In this document: one piece after another, positions 5,884 through 12,371 of the stretch | Position numbering within the stretch: the first letter of the stretch is position 1 | Layout: each line of letters begins with the position of its first letter | Source: ZLKRG08 sp046094385 | Lineage (GTDB): Bacteria; Actinomycetota; Actinomycetes; Nanopelagicales; Nanopelagicaceae | Direction of reading: 5' to 3' | NCBI GenBank assembly: GCA_046094385.1 | Contig: JBJTHJ010000097.1 | Span: forward strand, 1 to 14,559 | DNA: 14,559 bases | Notes under the pieces: generated by a model | Databases searched by the model: none | Told to the model about the DNA's origin: nothing | The model's input: the letters and a program-made list of their open reading frames with translations, nothing else | Made by a program: the position numbers and the translations under genes

Positions 5884-7165
5884 GTAAGAAATCCTCTAAA
5901 GCTTTAACTCCAAACTCCAGCGACTCAAGCGGGATACGTTCATCCACACCATGAAACAGAGCCATAAAATCTAGATCAGCTGGTAGCCGTAAGGGCGAAA
6001 ATCCATAACCAACTATTCCAAGTTCACTTAACGCTTTATTGTCCGTGCCACCGCTCATCAAATATGGAACGGGAATGGCCTCAGGATCCAATTTCAAGAT
6101 GGAGTTCTTCATGGCATCCACCAGCGCTCCTTCAAAAGGAACTTCCAGGGCGATATCTCGAGTTACGGTTTCAATCTTGATCTCTGGACCTACCAACTCT
6201 TTGATGGTTTCAATCAATTCTGCTTCATATCCTGGCAGGAATCTGCCATCAATATAAGCAGCAGCCTCTTTAGGAATCACGTTAACTTTATAGCCAGCAT
6301 CAAGCATGGTGGGATTGGCAGTGTTCTGCAAAGTTGCAGCAATCATTCTGGCAACGCTTGGAATCTCTACTAAGAGTTCACGGTAATCTGCGGTGAGTTT
6401 TCGATCTAGCGCTCTGGCTAGCTCTTTAAATAATTGGTTGACTGCAGTGGTGTAAGTCTGTGGCCATTGATGATTTCCAATTTTAGAAACCGCTTCGGAG
6501 AGCGCGGTAACTGAATTTTCATGATTAATGAAAGAGCCATGTCCAGCTAAGCCAGTGGCAGTTAATTTCAACCAATTAATACCTTTTTGCGCAGCTTCGA
6601 TCATGTAAAGGCGTTTACCGTTCCTTAAAGTAACCGAGAATCCGCCAACTTCGGAGATAGCCTCATCGCAACCGGCAAAAACTTCAGGATGCTCTTTAAC
6701 CATAAAACGTGAACCATAGATTGAGCCAGCCTCTTCATCCGCGAAGAAGGCCAGCACCAGATTTCGCGGAGGCTTAACTCCGGTTCTAGCCCAGTTGCGG
6801 ATAACTGCAAGAATCATGGCGTCCATATTTTTCATATCAACAGCTCCACGACCCCAAATGGCGCCATCTTTGATCACACCGCTAAATGGGTCTACTTGCC
6901 ACTCTTCGGCGGCAGCTGGAACTACATCCAAATGGCCATGCACAACTAATCCAGGTCTCGCGCTATCTGCTCCTTCAATCTTTGCGATCACATTGCAGCG
7001 ATTGGCATCTGACTCATAGATCTTTGCTTCGATACCTACTTCTGCAAGAGAGCACACAACGTACTCTGCAACTGCTCGTTCGTCTCCCTTGCCGTCGCCG
7101 TAATTAACACTGGGAATCTGAATCAGTTCCTGGCAAATCTTGACTGCATCATCTATCAAATTCAT
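5873..7165 (-). CDS. M20-family zinc metallopeptidase (dipeptidase / DapE-ArgE-like)
   Basis: The 430-residue cytosolic hydrolase has the full M20 active site. HGHLD supplies zinc ligand H78 (H76 precedes it) and D80. GRGAVDMK supplies bridging D110. ADEEAGS supplies catalytic base E144 and ligand E145. Further ligands are E172 (SEVGG) and H405 (FHGVDE). Residues about 195-310 form the lid/dimerisation domain with GLAGHGS. Actinobacterial neighbours of the mshC region include a similar gene annotated dapE2 (Rv2141c, from memory), but the sequence does not separate dipeptidase from deacylase activity, so the substrate is left open. A GATAAT box ends 6 nt before the ATG (7165-7163) and there is no Shine-Dalgarno sequence, pointing to a leaderless mRNA. 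The 3' end overlaps the convergent aldo/keto reductase by 11 bp. Confidence 0.92.
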   Translation of the reverse strand: MNLIDDAVKICQELIQIPSVNYGDGKGDERAVAEYVVCSLAEVGIEAKIYESDANRCNVIAKIEGADSARPGLVVHGHLDVVPAAAEEWQVDPFSGVIKDGAIWGRGAVDMKNMDAMILAVIRNWARTGVKPPRNLVLAFFADEEAGSIYGSRFMVKEHPEVFAGCDEAISEVGGFSVTLRNGKRLYMIEAAQKGINWLKLTATGLAGHGSFINHENSVTALSEAVSKIGNHQWPQTYTTAVNQLFKELARALDRKLTADYRELLVEIPSVARMIAATLQNTANPTMLDAGYKVNVIPKEAAAYIDGRFLPGYEAELIETIKELVGPEIKIETVTRDIALEVPFEGALVDAMKNSILKLDPEAIPVPYLMSGGTDNKALSELGIVGYGFSPLRLPADLDFMALFHGVDERIPLESLEFGVKALEDFLLNS

Positions 7166-7171
7166 GGCTTG

Positions 7172-7177
7172 ATTATC
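7172..7177 (-). promoter_or_regulatory. -10 box (GATAAT) for leaderless M20 peptidase mRNA
   Basis: On the minus strand GATAAT is one base from TATAAT and is followed by 6 nt and the ATG. It keeps the two most conserved -10 positions (A2 and T6). No -35 match was found 16-18 bp upstream. Confidence 0.45.
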
Positions 7178-7205
7178 CCTTTTTTACAGGCAGATACTCC
7201 ACCTT

Positions 7206-7234
7206 TTGCTGCCTTAAAATAAAAGAAGTAAAGT
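7206..7234 (+). promoter_or_regulatory. Promoter of tRNA-Leu: TTGCTG - 17 bp - TAAAGT
   Basis: TTGCTG (7206-7211) and TAAAGT (7229-7234) are spaced by exactly 17 bp, and TAAAGT fits TAnnnT. Transcription would start near 7241, about 5 nt before the mature tRNA end. This is the only place in the window where both -35 and -10 elements are convincing. Confidence 0.6.
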
Positions 7235-7245
7235 TTGCTTGCTAC

Positions 7246-7329
7246 GTCCGGGTGGCGAAATTGGTAGACGCGCAAGCTTGAGGTGCTTGTGGCCGCAAGG
7301 CCTTAGGGGTTCAAGTCCCCTTTCGGACA
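7246..7329 (+). tRNA. tRNA-Leu (anticodon GAG)
   Basis: The 84-nt cloverleaf has an acceptor stem 7246-7252 pairing with 7322-7328 (two G-T pairs) and discriminator A7329. The D-arm has the leucine-type AATTGGTAGAC. The anticodon stem CAAGC/GCTTG encloses loop TTGAGGT with anticodon GAG, which reads CTC/CTT. The long class II variable arm is GGCC-GCAA-GGCC, and the T-arm GGGG-TTCAAGT-CCCC is canonical. The bases after the discriminator are CCG, so the CCA end is not encoded and must be added by CCA-transferase. Confidence 0.95.
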
Positions 7330-7336
7330 CCGTATA

Positions 7337-7407
7337 GCTAACAGTTTTAGCAGACAGTTGCATCAAAAAGTCGTCTAGGTCGAAGACGCTATGCTTCTTT
7401 ACGACCT
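7337..7407 (+). other. Short hairpins between tRNA-Leu and apt
   Basis: This 109-bp gene-free gap holds GCTAA-5 nt-TTAGC (7337-7351), CGTCT-7 nt-AGACG (7372-7388) and AGGTCG (7377-7382) able to pair with CGACCT (7402-7407). The last two overlap and exclude each other. No clear T-run follows, so a standard intrinsic terminator is not supported. They may be tRNA 3'-trailer structure or chance. Confidence 0.3.
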
Positions 7408-7426
7408 TGCAGTGACCTAAAGCCAT

Positions 7427-7432
7427 TAAGGT
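7427..7432 (+). promoter_or_regulatory. -10 box (TAAGGT) for leaderless apt mRNA
   Basis: TAAGGT fits TAnnnT and is followed by exactly 6 nt and ATG 7439. The same bases could be read as a weak Shine-Dalgarno (AAGG, 7 nt spacing). Both readings support ATG 7439 over the upstream TTG 7433. Confidence 0.45.
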
Positions 7433-7438
7433 TTGATT

Positions 7439-7966
7439 ATGGACCTAAATGTTTTGCGCTCTCTGATTCGTGATATTCCTGACTATCCCTCGCCAGGTAT
7501 CCTTTTTCGAGATATCACCCCATTACTTAGAGATGGGCAAGCGTTAAGTAGCGTTGCTGAGCTGATGAGTGCGCAAAATCCTTCGGCGAATCTAATAGCT
7601 GGTATTGAAGCCCGCGGCTTCTTCTTTGCAGCGGCAATTGGCGTACAGAGTAAGCGTGGCGTAATCCCAATTAGAAAGAAAGGGAAATTGCCACATGATG
7701 TGCATCGTCAAGAGTACGGATTGGAGTACGGCACGGACATTATCGAGATTCACAAAGATGCAGCAAAACCTGGTGAGAGCGTCTTCTTAGTGGATGATGT
7801 TCTAGCAACTGGCGGAACTTTAGCGGCGGCGATCAAGCTGATAGAAACCACCGGCGCCAGGGTATCCAGTGTTGCGGTACTCCTTGAGATTGGGGTTTTA
7901 GGTGGCCGGGAGAAATTACTCAAAGAATTCCCAGATCTAAAGATCGATGCCATCTTTGTGGTTTAA
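7439..7966 (+). CDS. apt: Adenine phosphoribosyltransferase
   Basis: Apt converts adenine and PRPP to AMP (purine salvage, cytosol). From ATG 7439 the protein is 175 residues, the normal family length. IPDYPSPGILFRDITPLL (13-30) is the Apt N-terminal hallmark, IEARGFFF (56-63) lies in the core, and the PRPP-binding loop VFLVDDVLATGGT (115-127) is intact. The hood motif RKKGKLP (79-85) contacts adenine. A TTG at 7433 would add two residues, but it falls directly at the -10 box end, so ATG 7439 is preferred. Unlike actinobacteria in which apt sits between secDF and relA, here it follows a tRNA gene and precedes a membrane acyltransferase. A purine permease gene lies about 5 kb downstream, which fits a salvage theme. 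Confidence 0.95.
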   Translation: MDLNVLRSLIRDIPDYPSPGILFRDITPLLRDGQALSSVAELMSAQNPSANLIAGIEARGFFFAAAIGVQSKRGVIPIRKKGKLPHDVHRQEYGLEYGTDIIEIHKDAAKPGESVFLVDDVLATGGTLAAAIKLIETTGARVSSVAVLLEIGVLGGREKLLKEFPDLKIDAIFVV

Positions 7967-7983
7967 ATAGCAGTAGTAACAAT

Positions 7984-7995
7984 AATCTTAAGATT
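7984..7995. promoter_or_regulatory. 12-bp perfect palindrome with embedded -10-like boxes before the acyltransferase
   Basis: AATCTTAAGATT reads identically on both strands and lies between apt and the acyltransferase. TAATCT (7983-7988) and TAAGAT (7989-7994) both fit TAnnnT, the latter ending 13 nt before GTG 8008. Six T residues follow at 8000-8005. It could be a promoter, an operator or a weak terminator; the self-complementary stem is too short for a strong terminator. Confidence 0.3.
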
Positions 7996-8007
7996 TGAGT
8001 TTTTTAG

Positions 8008-9819
8008 GTGAATCGTTCTAAACAGATTCAAGGCATAAGAGCGCTTGCCGTAATTTTAGTTCTGCTCTTTCATGCTGACTGGATTCCTGGTGGCTACATT
8101 GGAGTTGACGTTTTCTATGTTATCTCGGGATACTTAATAACCAACCTGATTGTTAGCGATAAAGATTTCAGTTTCTCTAAGTTCTACGCCAGGCGAGCAA
8201 AGAGGCTGCTTCCAGCGGCGTATCTAGTCTTGGCAGTAACTGGGTTTGCCTATTGGCTGATTGGACTAGGTATAGCCAAATTACAATTCGCTAAAGACCT
8301 CTTTGCAGCTACGTGGTACTTCTCTAACTTTAGTTTTGCATACTGGCAAAACGATTATCAAAACCTTGGCGCACAACCTTCACCTCTAATCCACTATTGG
8401 TCTTTAGCGGTAGAGGAACAGTTCTATCTCGTTTGGCCAGTTCTTTTGTTCCTATTTCGTAGACGATTAAAACCCATGATTCTGGTAGTGAGTGCTTTGA
8501 GTTTCCTCGCCTCTTGTATTTTGATAACTATCGCTCCGATTTGGGCTTTCTACTCTCTACCAACTCGTGCATTCGAATTGGGTATAGGCGCATTCCTAGC
8601 TATCTCAAAGCTGAAATCCAAAGTTCAAGTTAGAGAAAGTTCATTGAGGATTGCCCCTGGCTTAGTTAGCTGGATATTGATAGCTCTGCTAGTTGGAGCA
8701 GCACTTCTTTTTGATGAGAATACCTACTTTCCCGGAGTTCCAGCTCTAGTTCCAACCCTGATTGCTGCCTGTTTAATTGCAATGCTCACGCTTGACTACC
8801 GAAATGTTTTGCTGGAAAGCGCTATCTTCCAAAAGATCGGAGATTGGAGCTACTCAATTTATCTATGGCATTGGCCACTTTTAATAATCCCTGAGATTGC
8901 TCTGGCTAGACGATTGACTACTTATGAGAAGTTTGCAGTGCTATCGTTTTGCATACTCTTAGGTGGTGCTACCTACCGTTACTTTGAGAATCCAATTCGC
9001 ATAAGACAAATAAGCAATCGGATTGTCTTTTTATTCACTTTTTTTACTGCGCTAACGCTCTCATTTCTTGCACTTTTGATATATCAAGATGGCCAGAAGA
9101 TCTCAGAAAAGATCGATTTGGAGAATATCCGTAGACAACCAATTATCTATATTGACGGATGTCAATTGGATAAGGCCGCGGTGGCGCTTCGAGCAGATTG
9201 TATTTACGGCGATAAGAGCGCTAAGAGATCGGTTGTTCTACTCGGTGACTCCCATGCTGCCCAATGGTTTCCAGCTGTAGACAAATGGGCGAATTTAAGA
9301 AGTTATAGGTTGATTGTCATGACCAAGTCAAGCTGCCCTGCCGCGGCACTATCTTTAAGGGATAAATCAGGTTTTAAAGCTTCAAACTGTAGGGAATTTC
9401 AAACAGTAGCAACGAGAGAGATTAAAAGATTAGATCCTGAACTACTGATCGTAGGTAGCGCCGAGAACCACAAGTTCGTTGATGCCAAGGAATATTTAAA
9501 GCTACCAGAGGCAAGGAGAATCTTGGTTATAAAAGATACACCTTGGCCCAATCAAGATATTCCAACCTGTATCTCTAAGTTCTATTCGAATTCAGGATTG
9601 ATTGATGGCTCTAAATGCGCGATTGACCGACCGAGCGCTATTTCCTATCCCGGGTATGAGACATTTGATCCCCTACCTTTGCTCTGTGACTCAATGAGAT
9701 GTTCCTCGGTCGTAGATGGCGTCGTCGCATATAGGGATCATTCACATATTAGCGTGGCTATGGCTCTTGCTCTCTACCCAAAGTTGGCAGAAAAATTAGA
9801 TAAAGTCGTGGCAGGATAG
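8008..9819 (+). CDS. Acyltransferase-3 / SGNH-domain membrane O-acyltransferase (OafA/OatA-like)
   Basis: The 603-residue protein has two parts. Residues about 5-360 form an acyltransferase-3 (AT3) domain with roughly ten or eleven membrane helices. It starts QGIRALAVILVLLFHADW (catalytic H22) and includes GGYIGVDVFYVISGYLI, the ARRAKRLLPA loop and WSLAVEEQFYLVWP. Residues about 380-600 are an extracytoplasmic SGNH esterase/transferase domain with GDSHAAQW (S415) and YRDHSHIS (D577, H580). Such proteins move acetyl groups across the membrane onto cell-surface sugars such as peptidoglycan, lipopolysaccharide or exopolysaccharide. The target is unknown. GTG 8008 is the first codon after an in-frame TAG, so no longer start is possible; no Shine-Dalgarno sequence is seen. 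The SGNH domain carries eight cysteines. The thymidine kinase ATG follows 4 nt after the stop. Confidence 0.9.
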   Translation: MNRSKQIQGIRALAVILVLLFHADWIPGGYIGVDVFYVISGYLITNLIVSDKDFSFSKFYARRAKRLLPAAYLVLAVTGFAYWLIGLGIAKLQFAKDLFAATWYFSNFSFAYWQNDYQNLGAQPSPLIHYWSLAVEEQFYLVWPVLLFLFRRRLKPMILVVSALSFLASCILITIAPIWAFYSLPTRAFELGIGAFLAISKLKSKVQVRESSLRIAPGLVSWILIALLVGAALLFDENTYFPGVPALVPTLIAACLIAMLTLDYRNVLLESAIFQKIGDWSYSIYLWHWPLLIIPEIALARRLTTYEKFAVLSFCILLGGATYRYFENPIRIRQISNRIVFLFTFFTALTLSFLALLIYQDGQKISEKIDLENIRRQPIIYIDGCQLDKAAVALRADCIYGDKSAKRSVVLLGDSHAAQWFPAVDKWANLRSYRLIVMTKSSCPAAALSLRDKSGFKASNCREFQTVATREIKRLDPELLIVGSAENHKFVDAKEYLKLPEARRILVIKDTPWPNQDIPTCISKFYSNSGLIDGSKCAIDRPSAISYPGYETFDPLPLLCDSMRCSSVVDGVVAYRDHSHISVAMALALYPKLAEKLDKVVAG

Positions 9820-9823
9820 TCGC

Positions 9824-10525
9824 ATGGCGGAGTTGATCTATTACTGCGGGACTATGGATTCTGGAAAATCCACTCTAGCCCTACAAACTGCCCATAATCA
9901 TGAGACCCGTGGTCGAAATGGATTGATCTTCACCAATCGCGACCGCGCCGGCGAAGGGGTAATCTCTTCGCGCCTTGGATTACAGAAGAACGCAATTGAG
10001 GTAGATGCAGATCTTAATATCCATCGGTTGACCATCGAACGAATGTCTCTTGGTGAGAGAATTGATTTTATTATCTGTGACGAAGCTCAGTTCTACACCG
10101 AAAGACAGATTGAAGAGTTAGCCATGGTCGTGGATGGTCTTGGAATTGATGTTTATGCCTTTGGGATTTTGGCAGACTTTCGCACAAAACTTTTTCCAGG
10201 TTCAGCAAGGTTAGTTGAGCTTGCCGACCGAGTAGAGACCTTGCAAGTCAAAGCGCTCTGCTGGTGTGGAGAACCCGCTACTCACAATGCTCGGGTAATC
10301 AATGGCCAAATGGTCACCGAGGGAGAACAAGTGGTGGTGGGTGATACCAATTCCGTAACTAATTCGGGAACTAATTCCGGAAGTAATTCCGGTAAAAATA
10401 ACCAGAGTATCAAAACTGAAGTAACCTATGAAGTACTCTGCCGAAGGCATCATATGCGTAAGATCAATGCGCGAGTTTCAGAAGCCTCCCATCAATCTAC
10501 CCCCACCCTTCCATTTCAAGATTAA
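9824..10525 (+). CDS. tdk: Thymidine kinase (type II, TK1-like) with repeat insertion
   Basis: TK phosphorylates thymidine with ATP (pyrimidine salvage, cytosol). The P-loop GTMDSGKST (9-17), the catalytic DEAQFY (86-91) and FGILADFRTKLFPGSARL (113-130) are intact. Zinc is held by C146 and C148 (LCWCG) and, after the lasso, C206 and H209 or H210 (LCRRHH), a complete set. Between VVVGDT and TYEVLC, where relatives have only a short loop, about 24 Asn/Ser/Gly/Thr-rich residues (175-198) are inserted, encoded by a 12-bp tandem repeat. Total length is 233, against about 200-215 for relatives. A GCAGGA (9811-9816) lies 7 nt before ATG 9824, and the gene follows the acyltransferase by 4 nt, so they are probably cotranscribed. 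The alcohol dehydrogenase follows after 12 nt. Confidence 0.94.
   Translation: MAELIYYCGTMDSGKSTLALQTAHNHETRGRNGLIFTNRDRAGEGVISSRLGLQKNAIEVDADLNIHRLTIERMSLGERIDFIICDEAQFYTERQIEELAMVVDGLGIDVYAFGILADFRTKLFPGSARLVELADRVETLQVKALCWCGEPATHNARVINGQMVTEGEQVVVGDTNSVTNSGTNSGSNSGKNNQSIKTEVTYEVLCRRHHMRKINARVSEASHQSTPTLPFQD
10346..10393 (+). repeat. 12-bp tandem repeat, four copies, inside thymidine kinase
   Basis: Four 12-bp units run without gaps: ACCAATTCCGTA, ACTAATTCGGGA, ACTAATTCCGGA and AGTAATTCCGGT. They encode Thr/Ser-Asn-Ser-Gly/Val. The unit is a multiple of three, so gain or loss of copies keeps the frame. A degenerate continuation (AAAAATAACCAG) follows. Confidence 0.9.
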
Positions 10526-10537
10526 GAGGAGTTATCC

Positions 10538-11578
10538 GTGAAAGTAAGAGGCTTAGTTGCGTTATCTGCTGGAGGACCACTAGTTCCCTACGAGTTTGAA
10601 AGACGGAAGTTAGGCGCAAAGGATGTCGCTCTTGAAATTACCTATGCCGGAATCTGTCACTCAGATATTCATCAAGTAAAAGAGGAATGGGGACCAGCGC
10701 TCTTTCCAATGGTTCCTGGCCATGAAATTGTCGGCCAAGTAGCAGAAATTGGCAGTTCGGTATCGAAATTTAAGATTGGTGATCGTATTGGAGTTGGCGT
10801 TTTTATCGACTCCTGCAGAGAGTGCCCACCATGTAAATCTGGCTTGCAGCAGTACTGTGATTTTGGCATGACCGGTACCTACAACGGTTATGAGCGTGAT
10901 GGTAAGAGCATTGCATTTGGCGGTTACTCAAATGGATTTGTCATTGATGAAGATTATGCCTTGCACATCCCTTCAAACTTGGAGATGGCCGCGGTGGCAC
11001 CGCTACTTTGTGCCGGTATCACTTTGTACTCCCCCCTTCGACACTTTAAAACTGCGCAAGGCATGGAAGTTGGTGTTATGGGGCTAGGTGGGCTTGGACA
11101 TATGGGAGTCAAGTTTGCGAAAGCTATGGGCGCGAGCGTCTCTGTTTTATCGCACTCCGAGGTTAAGCGCGAGGATGCGCTGCGAATGGGAGCGTCTAAT
11201 TTCTACACTATAAAATCTCCAGAGGATCTAAAACCTTTGCGTAGAAGATTCGATCTGCTTCTTAATACCGTTTCTGCTCAACTGGATATCAACTCATATA
11301 TAGAGTGCTTGAAGATCGATGGGACTATGGTGATTATTGGTCTACCAGATTCGCCATACGCCTTGCGAGCTGGTGCGCTCTTGGATGGCCGAAAATCATT
11401 AACTGGTTCAATGATCGGTGGTATCCCTGAAACCCAAGAGATGTTGGACTTCGCTGGTTTACATAACATCACGAGCGATATCGAACTAATCAACGCAGAT
11501 TATGTAAATGAGGCTTACCAGCGAACCATAGCCAGCGATGTTAAATATCGCTTCGTTATTGATGCAGCTACCTTTTAA
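10538..11578 (+). CDS. Zinc-dependent alcohol dehydrogenase (cinnamyl-alcohol-dehydrogenase-like MDR)
   Basis: The 346-residue medium-chain dehydrogenase has catalytic zinc ligands C40, H62 (PGHE, 60-63) and C158. Structural zinc cysteines are C93, C96, C99 and C107 (CRECPPCKSGLQQYC). The Rossmann motif GLGGLG lies at 182-187. VLSHSEVKR after the second beta strand, with no acidic residue, suggests NADP(H) preference, as in YahK/CAD enzymes. The natural substrate (broad aldehydes or alcohols) is unknown. The start is GTG 10538, supported by the strongest Shine-Dalgarno in the window, GAGGAG (10526-10531), 6 nt upstream. The gene follows thymidine kinase by 12 nt, so it is most likely the last gene of the acyltransferase-tdk-adh run. 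It converges with DUF554 across 38 bp in which no terminator hairpin was seen. Confidence 0.93.
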   Translation: MKVRGLVALSAGGPLVPYEFERRKLGAKDVALEITYAGICHSDIHQVKEEWGPALFPMVPGHEIVGQVAEIGSSVSKFKIGDRIGVGVFIDSCRECPPCKSGLQQYCDFGMTGTYNGYERDGKSIAFGGYSNGFVIDEDYALHIPSNLEMAAVAPLLCAGITLYSPLRHFKTAQGMEVGVMGLGGLGHMGVKFAKAMGASVSVLSHSEVKREDALRMGASNFYTIKSPEDLKPLRRRFDLLLNTVSAQLDINSYIECLKIDGTMVIIGLPDSPYALRAGALLDGRKSLTGSMIGGIPETQEMLDFAGLHNITSDIELINADYVNEAYQRTIASDVKYRFVIDAATF

Positions 11579-11616
11579 TCAATTTTCTAACTAGGTAACC
11601 GCACTCGATTTCATAC

Positions 11617-12348
11617 TTAACTAAAGCTATTGAATAGTAAAGCCACTACCGGAGCAAGAAAGAGCGCTGGAAGCAGATTTCCAATAGCGATATTTTTGAT
11701 CTTCAACAATCTAAATGCAATGCCAAGCAGCAGTAATCCACCAGTTATAGTCATGGCATCTACTTGATATGGTTGCATGACGTTTCCCAGAAAAAATCCA
11801 ATCGCGGTCCAAAGCCCCTGATAGATCGCAACCGGAATCGCAGAAGCCGCTACCCCCCAGCCTAGCGATGAGGCAAAGGCCATGGCCGCAAATCCATCCA
11901 GAATAGATTTTAAGACTAGCTGATCGATTCCGTTTTCCATACCATCGCTAATAGATCCCAAAATCGCAAGTGGGCCAATTACAAAGAGCAAGGATGAAGC
12001 TAGAAAGCCTTCAACGAATGTGCCTTGGCTAGAGCGGAATTTTCTTCTCAATGTTATCCCAAGAGTTTCAAAGCGATCCTCAATTTTTAAAATACTTCCG
12101 ATGATTCCGCCAAATAACAGAGCTATTAAAATTGGCATAGTACTCCAGCCGCTGGGAATAGCAGATGAATATTGCTCGCGAAATAATGGGATGATTGCGC
12201 CGGCCGCGCCCAGAATCGTTGCTAATCCAAGAACGTCAGTTACCAGATTCCTAGTCTGATCACGTAACTTCTCTCCGATAAACACTCCCGCTACGGAACC
12301 TAAAATGATTGTTAAGACATTTAAAACGGTGCCAATTCCTGGAAACAT
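11617..12348 (-). CDS. DUF554-family inner-membrane protein (YdfK/YqgA-like)
   Basis: The 243-residue protein has about seven hydrophobic segments: near 8-26, 38-58, 70-88, 115-135, 150-178, 180-195 and 200-240. It matches DUF554. The N-terminal LNVLTIILGSVAGVFIG (9-25), the middle FGGIIGSILKIEDRFETLG (79-97) and the LLFVIGPLAILGSISDG block (120-136) are family hallmarks. The function is unknown; a transporter or channel role has been suggested only by fold. There is no signal peptide beyond the first helix. A TACCAT -10 box on the minus strand ends 7 nt before the ATG (12348-12346) and no Shine-Dalgarno is present, so the mRNA is probably leaderless. It diverges from the YczE-like gene across 23 bp. 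Confidence 0.88.
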   Translation of the reverse strand: MFPGIGTVLNVLTIILGSVAGVFIGEKLRDQTRNLVTDVLGLATILGAAGAIIPLFREQYSSAIPSGWSTMPILIALLFGGIIGSILKIEDRFETLGITLRRKFRSSQGTFVEGFLASSLLFVIGPLAILGSISDGMENGIDQLVLKSILDGFAAMAFASSLGWGVAASAIPVAIYQGLWTAIGFFLGNVMQPYQVDAMTITGGLLLLGIAFRLLKIKNIAIGNLLPALFLAPVVALLFNSFS

Positions 12349-12355
12349 GAAGCGA

Positions 12356-12365
12356 ATGGTATCTT
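12356..12365. promoter_or_regulatory. Bidirectional promoter: two overlapping -10 boxes sharing TA
   Basis: The 23-bp gap between the DUF554 and YczE-like start codons contains TACCAT on the minus strand (12361-12356) and TATCTT on the plus strand (12360-12365), sharing TA at 12360-12361. The boxes end 7 nt and 6 nt before their respective ATG codons. No Shine-Dalgarno sequence exists for either gene. The layout is the same as at 912-921. Confidence 0.6.
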
Positions 12366-12371
12366 GGCCTG

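Noticed and set aside
7433..7438. TTG at 7433 as the start of apt
   Set aside because: It adds only two residues and leaves the TAAGGT box with no spacing; ATG 7439 fits both a leaderless start (6 nt) and a weak Shine-Dalgarno (7 nt).
11579..11616. Terminator between the alcohol dehydrogenase and DUF554
   Set aside because: The 38-bp gap contains no inverted repeat of useful length and no T-run paired with a stem.
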